Assembly: GCA_002150815.3 (NCBI GenBank)
Contig: NDFF03000053.1
Span: 1-64,000 of the forward strand
DNA: 64,000 nucleotides
From: Grammothele lineata
Lineage: Eukaryota; Basidiomycota; Agaricomycetes; Polyporales; Polyporaceae
Direction: 5' to 3'
Positions 36,858-48,531 of this stretch are shown here, in pieces. The position numbers and the translations under genes are program-made. Every line of letters begins with the position of its first letter. The stretch's first letter is position 1. A model generated the notes under the pieces. That model saw only the letters and a list, made by a program, of their open reading frames with translations, ran no database searches and was not told the origin of the DNA.

Positions 36858-39249
36858 GGTGTGTGAAGATGGTTTATATGGCAGTTGGGGGATGGCAGTA
36901 GGAGGGATACGGAATGTCTTTCGTGAATGGCTGCCTGGACTTAAGTACGGCCGCGAGCCAGCCGATTCTCGTTGAGACTCGCATATAGAGTTCAACCTTC
37001 CTGTGCAAGGGTACGAACTGTATCGTTATGCCAAGGTCGAAGAGTCGACCCGCAGTGCCTACAAAGTTGTTGACATCGCATGGATCAACATCGGCATAGC
37101 TCAATCTATCGGTGTGCAAAGACCACAGCTGACGATGACAAGGCAAATTTAGATAGCACTCACTGCTCAGGCTCCCTTGAATACGTCGCTAAACTGCATA
37201 GTTAGCGTATCACCAAGAAACCCCGAAGCATGAGGCTCTATCTCCGGCAATGATTGAGCCTATGCGAGGAGATGAGCTCCGGTTGCTCCGGTGTGCAAAC
37301 CACATCCGGTGTTTCAGAGTCTGCTGGATGCGGGTGGGGTGCCGGTTGGTCGGGTCGTGTGTCGAAAGTGAGCTTCTATTGCTCGTCCGTGTTATTATAC
37401 GGTGTTATCGGTCACTTTGGACCTATCTATAAATCACGAGACAATACTCATACGCCAGGTGCTGAGATACGTACGTGAGGTACTGTTGCGTCACCTGTAA
37501 TGACCCGAAGGGGGTTTGGGGCTGGCCTTCGTTCTATGTAATAGACGTCCCGAATGACCGCCGTACACCATTCAGCCTACACCGGGATGATTACGACTAT
37601 ACATCAGCCCTGGCATCCGCTAATTACACGCATTCAGCTCACCGTCAATGAGCTTTAGCTGGAGCCAACATCATTGGGTTTGACGGATGTAAGCGGCGGC
37701 ATGCCCGGAGAGAACGTCGCTGTAAACAATCGCCATAATGACTGCCCATAGGCCGTGCCAACGTCCATCACTATGGACTAGGTATTACCGCCCGCGTGTC
37801 TAGCCACAGTCAAATTCCTAACGCCGCCAGAATGAGCCACAGCAATATGTACGAGTCGAATCAAGGCGAAGACGAACCAGCAGCGTTGTGCTATCGAAGC
37901 AAGGAAAGCGAGCACAGGTTTCGTTCAGAAGGAGAGCCTTTGTAGAGAGAACCCTTATTCCCTAACTTGAATAAGGCTGCGACTTAACGTTCAATGCTCG
38001 ACACTGTCAGTATGTTCGCAGTGGACGATGACTTGACGTCAAGCTTCAGATTCCGTTTCTGATCTGATTTGCGATTCGCAGACTATAGTATCCTCGTTCG
38101 TGTGTATAAGCTGGTCACGAAAGCCCTGGTTTATGTACAGTGAGCTCGAAAGTAGCGTGGCGAAGACAGCGTTGGATGCCATAGCCATACCTCCGAAACA
38201 AGCAGATTTCACCCGTAGTGGCAGCCTGAGAGGTCGGACCTTGTTCTGAATAAGCGGAATCGGTTCTTCCAGTCGAGCTGTCTTATCCTGGGATTTTCGC
38301 TCCGCAGGAAGTAGGGGCATGATGATATTCGTACATACACGCACGAAGTAAGTAGTAAGTCGTCGGAAGAGACCTCCGAATCTGAGGGCGTCTCTCGAGA
38401 TGCGCCTCGACCTCGACGCTGACGCCCTCGTCTTCGCATTCCGCCACGACGTCCACATCTTCCTTGCTACACATCGCTCATACCCGTTCCATATCGTCAT
38501 CATTTCCACCATCGCATTGGTTTCATCAAGCTCTTAGATCATGCAGCAAATTTTGACAACGTCCTCGATCTCGTCGCGCGTTCCCACCTTTCTGGCCTCC
38601 GACTGCATCTCCCACTCTTCGCGCCCAACCTCACATTGGTTTTGCCTGTGAGGTAAGGCCTCGTTCTACCGTTACTGTCATATGATCATGGCTTATCTGT
38701 TTTTGCTTCAGGCTAACGCGCTGAAAGACCCCTACGAGCCGCACTGCCAACACACACTTGTACTCGGTGGCACGATCGAAGAGAGGGAAAGGCCGGGCGG
38801 GAGGCTTGGAGGGCAGGAAATGGCGTGAATCATTGTTGGGAGATATACATAGGGCGAAGGAATTGGCATTTCGTCCTCCGCCCTGGAGAGATTCGCCGGA
38901 AAGACCGTCCTAGGTGAGTCTCCGCGTAATCGTCGCGTTTCCTCGCAGACGTATTCAACGTCGATTAGCTTGCACCCATGACCGACCGCAAGTGATGCGC
39001 TCTGGCTCATATTGCAAAAAGGCTATGCCATGGGTAGAATGGAGGGCAAGCGGGACTCCTCGAGGTTGTTTGGAATTCTGAGGCAAGATAGGACGGCCTG
39101 GTCGGCGAAGTCAAGCCCTGGAGCCCCGACTTGAAACGGTATATGCGCGGCGAGGTCCGAGCGTACACCCGCGTATTTAAGTACTCTCTTCGGCTCCGAT
39201 TGTCTCTGCCTCGAAACCCGTCCCGACACAAACAGCACTTCGCCCCGCC
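36858..39249. other. No confident gene; includes duplicated upstream flank from about 38730
   Basis: Frames at 37250-37480 and a 157-codon minus-strand frame at 38039-38512 show no recognised motif. From about 38730 to 39249 the sequence matches the region upstream of the second hydrolase copy (about 41050-41527), including the stretch CGTTTCCTCGCAG at about 38936 and 41213. This part belongs to a segmental duplication. Confidence 0.45.
39174..39180 (+). promoter_or_regulatory. TATA-like element of the epoxide hydrolase gene
   Basis: TATTTAA lies 70 nt before the start codon. The duplicate gene has TATTTGA 68 nt before its own former start (41454-41460), so the element was duplicated and has since changed. 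Confidence 0.5.
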
Positions 39250-40510
39250 ATGAACCCGTCCAAGTACAAGGATTGCATCGTCCGGCGCGGACTTACGTAC
39301 CATTACTATCACTCCCCTGCAGCCTCGGGGAAGCCCACGCTCCTCTTCATCCACGGATTTCCGTCCAGCTCCTTCGACTGGGTCCGTCAAGTTGCGTACT
39401 TCGAGCCCAAAGGCTACGGCCTCATCGTCCCCGACTGTCTGGGCGTCGGAGGAACGTCCAAGCCTTCGAACTACGATGCGTTTCGGTACAAGCTCATTGC
39501 GGAGGACCTCATGGACGTTGTGGACGCGGAGAAGCCGGAGATTTTGGTCGGGATAGGGCATGACTGGTACGTCTATCTCCACTCTTCCCCGACTCTCTAC
39601 CAACAACTCCTCCCCGCCATGCAGGGGCTCCGCTATGCTCTCGTCACTGTTGCACTATTATCAGGACCGCTTCAGTGCTTGTGCGTGGCTTGCGGTCAGC
39701 TACATTCCGCCCACCCCCGAGCCGTACGACTGGGAGACGGCTCTGGCGCACAGGAGGTCCGTCGCAGGAAACGACGTCATCGGGTACCAGAAGTTCTTCT
39801 GCGAGCCCGGCGCCGCTGCTTTGTGCGAGAAGAACGTGAGTTTTCTTTCCCTCTATACCCGATTTCCCATTCCTCGCATTTCCTTCGACCGCTCTGACGC
39901 TGTCGATGCACTCAGATGGACAGCTTCGTACAGCTGATCTACCCTACTGCTCCCGAAGACTGGCTCGAGACGATGTGCCCGCTCGGTGCTTTGCGCACGA
40001 ACCTCGAAGCCAACAAGCAACCAGGACGCGCCCCATGGATGACCGAAGAGGTGCGTCCTCGTCCCCTTCCTTCTCTTGCCTACCGCTCGACTGCAGACGC
40101 TGACGGCTGCGCGCGCATCCCAGGAGTACAACACTATCCGTGCCACGCTCGCGCGCAACGGAGTTGCGTCTCCAATGAGCCTCTATAGGGTCAACTACGA
40201 CAGCATCAACCTTGCTGATCACCAAGGTACGTTCTCGTCCTGCTCTTTTCCTACGGACGCGTTGATCTTGACCTATCCTCACATGACAGCTATCCCCGAG
40301 TCTGCGTACGCGGTACGCAAGCCCGCACTGTTCGTCCAGACGAAGCGCGACTATGTGTGCTTGCCTGCGTTGTGGACGCCGCTCATGACGAAGTTCGCAC
40401 CCCACGCGGAGATCGTGGAGATGGACACGGGACACTGGGTGCAAATGGAGGCGGCTGACGAGTTGAATGCGACGCTGGAGCGGTGGGTGGAAGGTGCCGT
40501 AGGGGCATGA
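39250..40510 (+). CDS. Alpha/beta hydrolase, soluble epoxide hydrolase type
   Basis: Probably hydrolyses epoxides to diols, or a related hydrolysis; substrate unknown. Exons are 39250-39566, 39625-39835, 39916-40050, 40124-40226 and 40290-40510, giving 328 aa, the usual length. HGFPSSSFDW supplies the oxyanion-hole loop. GHDWG, split by the first intron, carries the nucleophile Asp105. The region QTKRDYVC offers the acid residue and DTGHWVQ the catalytic His near the C terminus. The middle 100 residues form the cap, with Tyr residues available for epoxide binding. There is no signal peptide, so cytosolic or peroxisomal location is likely. A decayed duplicate follows 1 kb downstream in the same direction. 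Confidence 0.9.
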
Positions 40511-41527
40511 GGCGTTATTGGCGATGTTCTGTATACGGTAGCTCCTCTCATCGAAGCATTTCCTGTTGAAATACATAGCATGTCGCTGAAGCAAAGGAGG
40601 ATGTTTTCATGTCGTGGAAGGAAGCAGTTCGGAATACTCGCTGTGCATACTCGGGTAGTGGTACGAAATGTGTCGCACTTCAAGCTTCTTGGACCTGGCT
40701 TGAGATTCGTTTCAAGCACCATTGAGCGTCTGCGAAACTGTCGCGCTGTGCCTCCTACCACGACGTTCACGACATCGATCCTTCCTACACACTGCCCTCA
40801 CCTGCTCTAAACTGCAGACATGACCATGACCATCCCGTGAAGGCGTAGACGGCCTTCGGTTACCGGACAGGCCGCGGCTGTATCACCATCCTCTCCGCGT
40901 TCTCACAGATCGTACCTTCGACGTCCTCCCATCCAATCTTCCACTGGCCGCCCTCAACCGTACTCTACTCCCTGCCTTCAGGCCCGCCGCAGGACGATCT
41001 ACGCTCCCTTTCTGTCTCGAGGACAGCCCCGAACCGATGCGTACCAGCTGAAAGCCGTCGTGCGTGGTGGCACGATCTGAACGAGGGCGAGGTCGGACGG
41101 GACCTGTTGCGAGAGAAGAAGTAGCATGAGGGCTCGTAAGTCAGTCTTGGAAGAGAAGTAGAATGGCGCGTCGCCCGAACCGACTTAGGTGAGCATACAG
41201 GCAGTCATCACGTTTCCTCGCAGCCGTGCTGAACATCGCTCGGTTCGTACTCGTGACCTACTTTTCAGTGATGTGCTTGAGGCGATTCCGCATGGCAGCG
41301 ATGCCCTGGGTAGTGGAGAAGATTGCTGGGATGCCTCGAGGTTCAGGCGCAGAAGTTCAAGACGAGGCAAAGTAGCTTAGCCGGCGATGTTAAGCCGCCA
41401 ACCCTCGACTTGAAAAGAGCATGCGCACAACGAAGCCCAAACGTACGTCTGTGTATTTGAAGATTCTCGACCCTAATAACCCATCTACTTTATCCCTATC
41501 TCGACGCGGACAGCTGTGTACCCCGCC
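40511..41527. other. Intergenic region with duplicated promoter
   Basis: The right half (about 41050-41527) is a diverged copy of the flank at 38730-39249. No gene is seen. Confidence 0.5.
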
Positions 41528-42874
41528 ATGGACCCGTCGAAGTACACTATCTGCACTGTCCGGCGTGGCTTCACGTACCGCTACTACCACTCTCCCGCTG
41601 CCCCAGGTAAGCCCACGCTTCTTTTCATCCACGGCTTTCCGTCCAGCTCTTTCGACTGGGCCCGCCAAGTCCCATAATTTGCGCCCGAAGGCTATGGCCT
41701 CATCGTCCCTGACCGCCTGGGCGCCGGAGGGACGTCCAAACCCGCCGAGTGCGACGCGTTTCGGTTCAAGCTCATTGCGGAAGATCTCATGGAAGTTGTG
41801 GACTCGGAGAAGCCGGAGATCTTGGTCGGTATAGGACACGATTGGTACGTCTGTTGCGGCTTCTCGCCTGCTCTCTACCAACACTCCGCTCGTGTGTATG
41901 CCATGTAGGGGTTCCGCCGTGCTTTCTGGCCTCGTGCACCGCTATCAAGATCGCTTCCACGCTTTTGCATGGCTTGCGGTTAGCTACGTTCCACCTAATC
42001 CCATGCCTTTTGACTGGGAGGAGGCCTTAGCGGGCGCGAGGTCGGTCGCGGGGAACGACGTTATCGGGTACCAGAGGTTCTTTTACAAGCCCGACGCCAC
42101 TGCGCTGTGCGAGAAGAACGTGAGTCCTTTCCCAACTGGATCACCTTTACTTATGCCTTTCGATCGCGGCTGACGACTCAACGGTGTACCCAGCTCGACA
42201 GCTTTGCACAGCTACTCTACCCAACCACTCCCGAAGACTAGCTCGAGACGATGTGCCCTCTCGGTGCCCTCCGCGCGGACATCGAGGCCAATAAGCAACC
42301 AGGACGCGCCCCGTGGATGACTGAAAAGGTACGTTCTCGTCCTACCCCTCCCCGTAGCTCTTCTCCTACCCCAGTCGCTGATAACGATCACGCATTCGTA
42401 CAGGAATACAACACCATACGCACCACACTCGCGCGCAGCAAAACCGCGTCCGCGATAACCCTCTACGGGGTCATCCACGACAACGTCAACCTCCCCGACT
42501 ACCAAGGTGCGTTTCCTTGTCTTCTCACTCTGCGCCGTGCAGACCCTAACCCTACGTTCTGTCCCAAAGCGATCCCCCAGTCCGCGTACGGCGTACGCAA
42601 GCCCGCGCTGTTCGTCCAGCCGAAGCGCGATTACGTCTGTCCCCCGGCGATGTGGACGTCGCTGATGAAGATGTTCGCGCCGCACGCAGAGATCGTGGAG
42701 ATGGACACGGGGCATTGGGTGCAGATGGAGGCGGCGGAGGAGCTGAACGTGACACTGGAGAGGTGGGTGAGCGAGGCCGTAGGGACGGGAGGTGTATTTA
42801 GGAAGAAGGGAGAACGACGAGCAGGGTATGTTGATCACGTTGGTGGCGGTTTACCCGTAGGTTCGAGACCTTGA
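41528..42874 (+). pseudogene. Epoxide hydrolase duplicate with two nonsense mutations
   Basis: Second copy of the preceding gene, with the same five-exon layout and identical lengths for the first four exons: 41528-41844, 41909-42119, 42194-42328, 42404-42506 and 42570-42874. The first exon has TAA at 41675-41677 (codon 50, where the intact gene has Tyr). The third has TAG at 42239-42241 (codon 192, where the intact gene has Trp). The original stop is also lost, so the last exon runs on to 42872-42874. All splice sites and the GHDWG and DTGHWVQ motifs remain, which points to recent inactivation. A readthrough product cannot be excluded but is unlikely with two stops. Confidence 0.92.
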
Positions 42875-43378
42875 AATCGCACAACTTGTGTTTTATCGAT
42901 CGAGGTCACGCCTTACGACAGCATGAAGCGCACTCTTCTTCCGTTGCTCTACGCAACGCTGGTGTCTCCAACTCCAAGGGTACGACCACGGATCAGACCC
43001 AGCGCGACATGAGCATTCATCCCCACCCAATACGTCCACTATAGCAAACCCACCCAGCGCACCGTATCCACAACACACACTAAAGAGAGTCCGTCTAAAC
43101 ATAGGGCCCTAGCTATAGGTAAGTGGGTACAGACACAATGTTCGTACAACATCAGCACGAGCCACCTTTGAGCCGTCGGGCGCGCGCAAGCTTTCAGGCT
43201 TCAGGTCTCAGGACTGAGCCTCAGCCGTTCAAGGCCTCGCGCTGCCCCCTCTCTCAGGCGCTGATACGGATACACGTTGGACAGATTCTTCTTCTCCCTC
43301 TCCCTTCGAGTGCGGCCTTCGTCCTATTTCGCCTCCTCACTCCTGCTGCTCCGAGATCGGGGTACCCAGGCTTCGGAC
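42875..43378. other. Intergenic region
   Basis: Lies between the convergent 3' ends of the hydrolase pseudogene and hexokinase. No gene is seen. Confidence 0.55.
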
Positions 43379-45647
43379 CTAGAAGTTGGGGTAGATGTTG
43401 GCGTCCTTGCGGTTCTTGGTCATCGCGGCGATGATCGCGGCGCCGATGCCGCTCCCGTCCTCGGCGTGGTAGGTGACGATGTTCCTGAGGTGCAACGCGG
43501 GGGTGATCAACGCCTAGAGGATGCCCCGGGGGAGGAAAGGTACTTACTTTCCCTTCTCGCCGAAGATGTCGTGCAGACCCTCGTGTATCCGCTCAGCGAA
43601 CATAGGGTATTTCTGGAACAAAGATCGCGTCAGACATACACAGTCAACGCACGATACGAATGGAGACGCACGTTGTAGAGCGACCCGTCGGCGCCGACCG
43701 AGCACCCCTCGTCCAGGTATCCCATCTTGCTCACGATCGCCGCGATACCACACGCGCTGAGACGCGCCGCCCGGCGCGCGACGAGCTTCGCGAGGGCGCG
43801 GAAGAACTGGCGTTCCGCAAGCGTCGTCTCGAGCGCGAAGAAGTGGTTGAAGATCCCAATAATCATCAGCAGCTCGTCCGTCGGGTCCATCTCCATCAGC
43901 GAGAGGAACGCCGTGTCGAGCGAGTAGGGGATCTCGATCTTGTACGTGTTCTGCCCGAGGAAGATGACGCCCTCGTCGATGAGCTCGCAGATGATGAGCC
44001 GGAGGATCTCGCCGAGGTACCGCCCGGAGATGAGCTTCTCGAAGGCCTGCTCGCCGACTTTGTTCGAGGACTCGTCGATGATCTGGTCGTACTTTGTGCG
44101 CGGGAGGTTCTCGTGCTCGAACGAGTCGAACGCGCCCTGGGTTTGCGTGCGGTCAGTCGTGGCCAGCCACGATAGTGGACAAGTGCGCTCACCCATTCGC
44201 AGTTGATGGCCATGTGCATGTCGGGGTCGATGCCCAGGTTCGCGATCTTGGGGATGTCCCCTACGCGCTCCATGTACGCGGCGTTACAGCCGGTACCAAA
44301 GATGCACGCGATGCGCGTCTTGGGGTTCACGTAGTGCGACGCGATGAGCGTGCCCGTCGTATCACACGTGAGCGCGACGATTTCTGCGGGGACCGACTGT
44401 CCAGTGTCATGTAGAGGCGGGATCAAAACCGAGCAATCAGCATGTCAGCGAGTAAGCGCAATCACGAAGCCTAAATTAAACGCACGTGTTTGTCGAGGGA
44501 TTTGCGGAACATGGCGACGACGTCATGGCCTTCGGTGTTGGGCGCGCCGAAGCCCTTCGTCCAGCGGATGAGCTCGCCGTGGTCGATACGATCTTGCCTG
44601 TTGGTAAAGTGAGTGGGCATAGACGCGTAAAAGGGCCGGCGACAACACACGCGCAGGGGTATGAGAACTGGAAGGCCCTATCAGCGTGTTGAGAAGAGAG
44701 AGAAGGTTTCAGTACGAACCGTAAAGCCAAGAGGCAAGACCGAGTCCTTGGGAATATGGCCCTCGGCTTGATGAGTAACGATGAACGCTTTTAGACACTC
44801 GCCGCAGAAGTCGAAGAGCTTCTGCCCGTCGTCCTGCTTCTGCTCCTCCGTGAGACGGTACTTTGCTTGTGTGATCTCGAACTTGCCCTCGCCCTCGAGC
44901 GTGACGAGACAGACGCGAAGGTTGGTGCCGCCTGCGAGAACAGAGTGAGTGAATGGTGCGATAAACGCAAGGATGGCACGACTAGTCGGATCATTAGCGG
45001 TTCACGAACTCCACCCCGTGACGCGCGCGCAGATGAGGCTCCAGATTCTAGGGTTGCCTTGACTGCCCGTATGCATGTACCCCCGATCGCGGGCGTAGAA
45101 GTAGAGTCGGAGGCCAAGTGGAGAAGGATAGATTGAACATGCAGAGAGAACGAACACGTACCGAGATCAACTGCGAGGAAATTGCCCTGCTCCTTGCCTG
45201 TAGGCCACCCGAAGACGTATGTCGGGATCATGGGCTAGCGTCCGCAGTATCATCTTGTCGATGAAGACCCTTCGCAGAAGCACAACGTAGGACTCACGAC
45301 TACTTGTTTGTGCTTGGAAAGCCCGAGTTCGAGGGTCTCCTTGAACGCCTCGACGATCATGCGCATGCGCTGAGGCGTCATGTTGAACCTGCGCGTGGCC
45401 AGGATGAGACGGGGGGCGCATATAGACAGCAGAAACGACTCACAGAGCCTCATACTTGCGGAGATGGTCCGCCATCGTCCTGTGATTGACACCGATCGCA
45501 TACGGGGCGACGCGGGGGACCGGGAGAGCGAACGTACTTCTTGGTTGCGTGCGGGAGCCCCTCCTCATCCTGCGAGTGCTTCGTGAACGTCGCCATCGTC
45601 TGCCCCGAGGGCAGCAGCACCGTCGAGCTTCCGCGTCTGCTGGACAT
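43379..45647 (-). CDS. HXK: Hexokinase
   Basis: Phosphorylates glucose or fructose at C6 with ATP, the entry to glycolysis. Eleven exons: 45647-45538, 45479-45444, 45388-45298, 45234-45162, 44931-44720, 44667-44651, 44597-44486, 44396-44193, 44136-43672, 43612-43548 and 43484-43379, giving 496 aa, the normal size. Motifs in order are MIPTYVFGWPTG, the phosphate-binding DLGGTNLR (102-109), LGFTFSYPCAQ, RWTKGF, the catalytic Asp229 in LTCDTTGTL, IFGTGCNAAY, INCEWGAFD, GEQAFEKLISG and the adenosine-site EDGSGIGAA near the end. The residue before the catalytic Asp is Cys228, where almost all hexokinases have Asn. The sixth exon has only 17 nt. The start is the first ATG in frame with a conserved N-terminal region; 5' exons further upstream cannot be excluded. 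Confidence 0.94.
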
Positions 45648-46338
45648 GTTTGAGTGCGCGCACGCTGTCGAGGGCGGGGCGGGAGTCGATATCGGCCGCG
45701 AGCTGGGCGAGAGCAAGAGACAGCCCCACCTGGCGCCCGCTCTCGCCCCATCGACCCAGCCGCGGCCCGCCATCTCCGTATTTGGACTTATCGCTCCGGA
45801 TCCCGGGACGCCATGTCGTCCGACTCGCGGCCGAGGCTCTTTTGCATCTGCACACCTCATCCACCCGGTGTCCTCGTTCCTTCTGGAGCGTGCACCGGTG
45901 TATTGACTGGCATGTTCAGACTCAAGCCTGCCACCGAAAGTTCCCTGGCACTCCGCAACCGTCTGTAGGCCCTCGAGGAGCTTGTCGGCAGAGCGTGTTC
46001 CGAGTCAGCATTCGAAGTTAGTACAGACGGAGTTAAACCCCAAGGAGGCTGGGGAATATGGACGCGTTCATATTGTGCGTACGTCTCGTTGACCCTTTTA
46101 CTTTTCTTTTGTTCTCACTCCATTCCGGGCCACTCTGCCAACGCTTAGTTAGGGCGCACTGTGGCCACGGGGACTTTTGGAACCGGTCAGGATTTCTTTC
46201 CGTTCACCAGTCAGACAGTACTAATTGTTGACGCGGTGACCCACAGGTCACAATGGATGGGACAATATGGTACCCGTCGAACATATCACTACCTCGCAGC
46301 GTAACACATCCTACGCGTCATTCAACTCAAACGCTCTC
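45648..46338. other. Intergenic region; hexokinase promoter
   Basis: No gene is seen. It contains the 5' flank of hexokinase and the 3' flank of the next minus-strand gene. Confidence 0.5.
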
Positions 46339-47184
46339 TTAACGCACAGTCGGGAAGTCGTCAAACGGGTTGTCTGATTTCCTCTCAACAACCGCTTCCG
46401 GGGAGAGCGCACTGACGGTAGGATGGTCCGAGTTCTTGGCTTCTGCATCGTCTAGCACGTCAAGAAAGAGGCCATATAAGCACGAGCCAGTCTGTCCGCT
46501 GAAGGACTCGGACTCACTCTTAGCGCCATTTCGTGCCATACGTCTCGCAGCGTCCCGCCGATAGTACAGCACAGCAAGCGCCCCTATCGCCATCAGGCCC
46601 ACCCCTCCGACGACCACCGAAATCGCCACGATCGCGCCCGTGCTGAGGCCCTTGGACGACCCCGAAGTCTGGCCCGCTCCGGCTGCTGATCCCGTGGCCG
46701 CAGCGCCTGCCGCCGCGCGCGAAGTCGCGGGCTGCGTATCCTGCGGGCAGTTGTTGGTGAGCGAGTCTTGCGCTTCAAACTGTGCGCTCTTCCCCTCCGC
46801 TCCGGTGGCGTCGGTCACGGTGAAATTTACGATAGCGTTGGTCTCGTTGCCGAACAAGGGCTGCCAAGAAAAGTTGCGCCCGGGGATGTTCATCTGCTCC
46901 TGCTCGAACGTGTGGTTGATCTTGGTTAGGTACTCGATGATGTCGATCGTAAAGGGAGGCACGCCGCCCTCCCAGGTCAAGTTTACTGGTTCACAGACCG
47001 TCACATTAGCCGGAGTGTTGACCTTCAACGTCGAGTCTTGTGCTTTCGCCGGGTCCGCCAAAAAGGCGAACATGAAGAGGCCGAGGGAAACGAGAAGGGA
47101 ACAGCCAGGCAACTAGGTGTCGTAATATCAGTATTCATGTACCAGAACGCCATGAGAATGATGAATTGCGGAACCTACCATCAT
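46339..47184 (-). CDS. Single-pass surface protein with Kre9/Knh1-like ectodomain and NPFDD tail (S1)
   Basis: A 234-aa type I membrane protein. Exons are 47184-47179 (ATGATG only), 47112-46518 and 46442-46339. The second intron is 75 nt and in frame, so retention is possible. A signal peptide (residues 1-26) ends at AKAQ. The ectodomain has the pattern VCEPVNLTWEGGVPPF, as in fungal Kre9/Knh1-like surface proteins. An Ala/Gly/Ser linker follows, then one TM segment (GAIVAISVVVGGVGLMAIGA), an Arg-rich stop-transfer region and a short tail ending NPFDDFPTVR. Ligand and role are unknown; wall contact or sensing is inferred. It is paralogous to the next gene upstream. Confidence 0.8.
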
Positions 47185-47706
47185 GCAGAAACAGTTCCGG
47201 GCGGGAGCTGTCCAGAAGGGTCCCTCCTATATGTACCCGCCTTTTGGGCGTCCAGCCGGAAGCATTGCACACGTTGCTCCGAGAGTACCGGCACGACGAG
47301 GGTCTGGTGGGCCCTGCCGCAGTGTACGCCCGGCAGCCGCACTGTGCAAGGGGCTGATGAGGCTCTTCAGAACGGCATCTGTGACGCCCATTCATGACTC
47401 GCAGAGCGACTAAGAAGATGAATGCGTAGGCCCAGCTCGCGGTGAAGTGTACGGAACCCGCGCGAGGGGTGGAGGGAGAGGCTGTACTGCCTTGAAGACG
47501 TGTGTTGTATTTGGCAGTAAGTCCAACTACTTCACCTTTGAGTGCCGGGACGGCGGAAGCGTATGACAAGGTTCATTCTCATGAGCGGTCTTTCTCGCCG
47601 AACAGACGACAGCAGGACCTCGGCGGACAATTTCGGCATCTGGCATACACGTATCGACATTACGTCGTTACGGGCTCTTTCGTGTATATCGTACATCTCA
47701 CCATCG

Positions 47707-48531
47707 CTATTTCCGCAACACCGTGAAATCATCAAAGGGGTTCTCTGGCACCTTCTCGACGGACCCGGCCTGAGGCGAAAGCTCCACATTGTAGACATGG
47801 TTCGGGACTTTAGTCTCCAGGTCTCCTGTGGACACAGCGAGCAGAGCGGTGAGAGCGAGCCCACTGATATTGAGCAGTAGAATACTCACCGTCTGCGCCG
47901 CCTGGAGTGACCTTCTTCGCAGCTCTGCGCTTCACATAAATGATAGCGAATGCCAATAAGACCGCAACGACGGGTGCGCCTACGCCAACAGCAATCCCTG
48001 CGATCGTTGCCGCGCTCAACCCATTCGAAGAGGACGTGTTTGCAGCCACGGCGGCCGCGGGACGCGACGACGCAGCAGGTGCCGCAAGCGAGACACAGTC
48101 CTCGTCCGGGTCGCTGTGCGCGACGAACGGTGCGCTCACCGTCCTCTTACCCGTCGCATCCACCAGCGCCGCGACGACGATTGTGGTGTTGCTCACATTG
48201 CCCACTGCGGTATCCCAAAGGAAGCTGTGTCCGGTGAGGTTGGCGAAATATTGGGCATACGTGATCTTGCCGGTCTCTGTTCCCGCGACGACGGAGAGCG
48301 AGTAAGGGGGTACGCCACCTCCCCAAGTTATGTTCGTCGGGTGGCAGGCGGTCACACTTCCTGCGATAGTGATGTTGAACGTCTGACCTTGTACTTGCAC
48401 TGCGATGGAGAGAAGCGCGAGTACGAAAAGGACGAGGAACAAGAAGCTCGACCCGTAGGACGCCTTGATAGGGGGAAAGCCTGGAGGTTAATGCCCGCGT
48501 TGCAATAATAGCAGACTGAGGGACATACCAT
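47707..48531 (-). CDS. Single-pass surface protein with Kre9/Knh1-like ectodomain and NPFDD tail (S2)
   Basis: A 231-aa paralogue of S1. Exons are 48531-48529 (the ATG alone), 48463-47890 and 47825-47707. Exon 1 was inferred from the canonical donor straight after the ATG and from S1, which has the same layout. The signal peptide is followed by TACHPTNITWGGGVPPY, several N-glycosylation sequons, an Ala-rich linker, a TM segment near residues 155-180, KRRAAKK, and a tail that ends ENPFDDFTVLRK. The last intron (47826-47889) has a clear GTGAGT donor. Role unknown. Confidence 0.78.

Noticed and set aside
39007..39606. 199-codon minus-strand frame over the epoxide hydrolase
   Set aside because: Antisense shadow; the hydrolase exons on the plus strand are certain.
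43660..44175. 171-codon plus-strand frame over hexokinase
   Set aside because: Arg/Glu-rich shadow of the large hexokinase exon.
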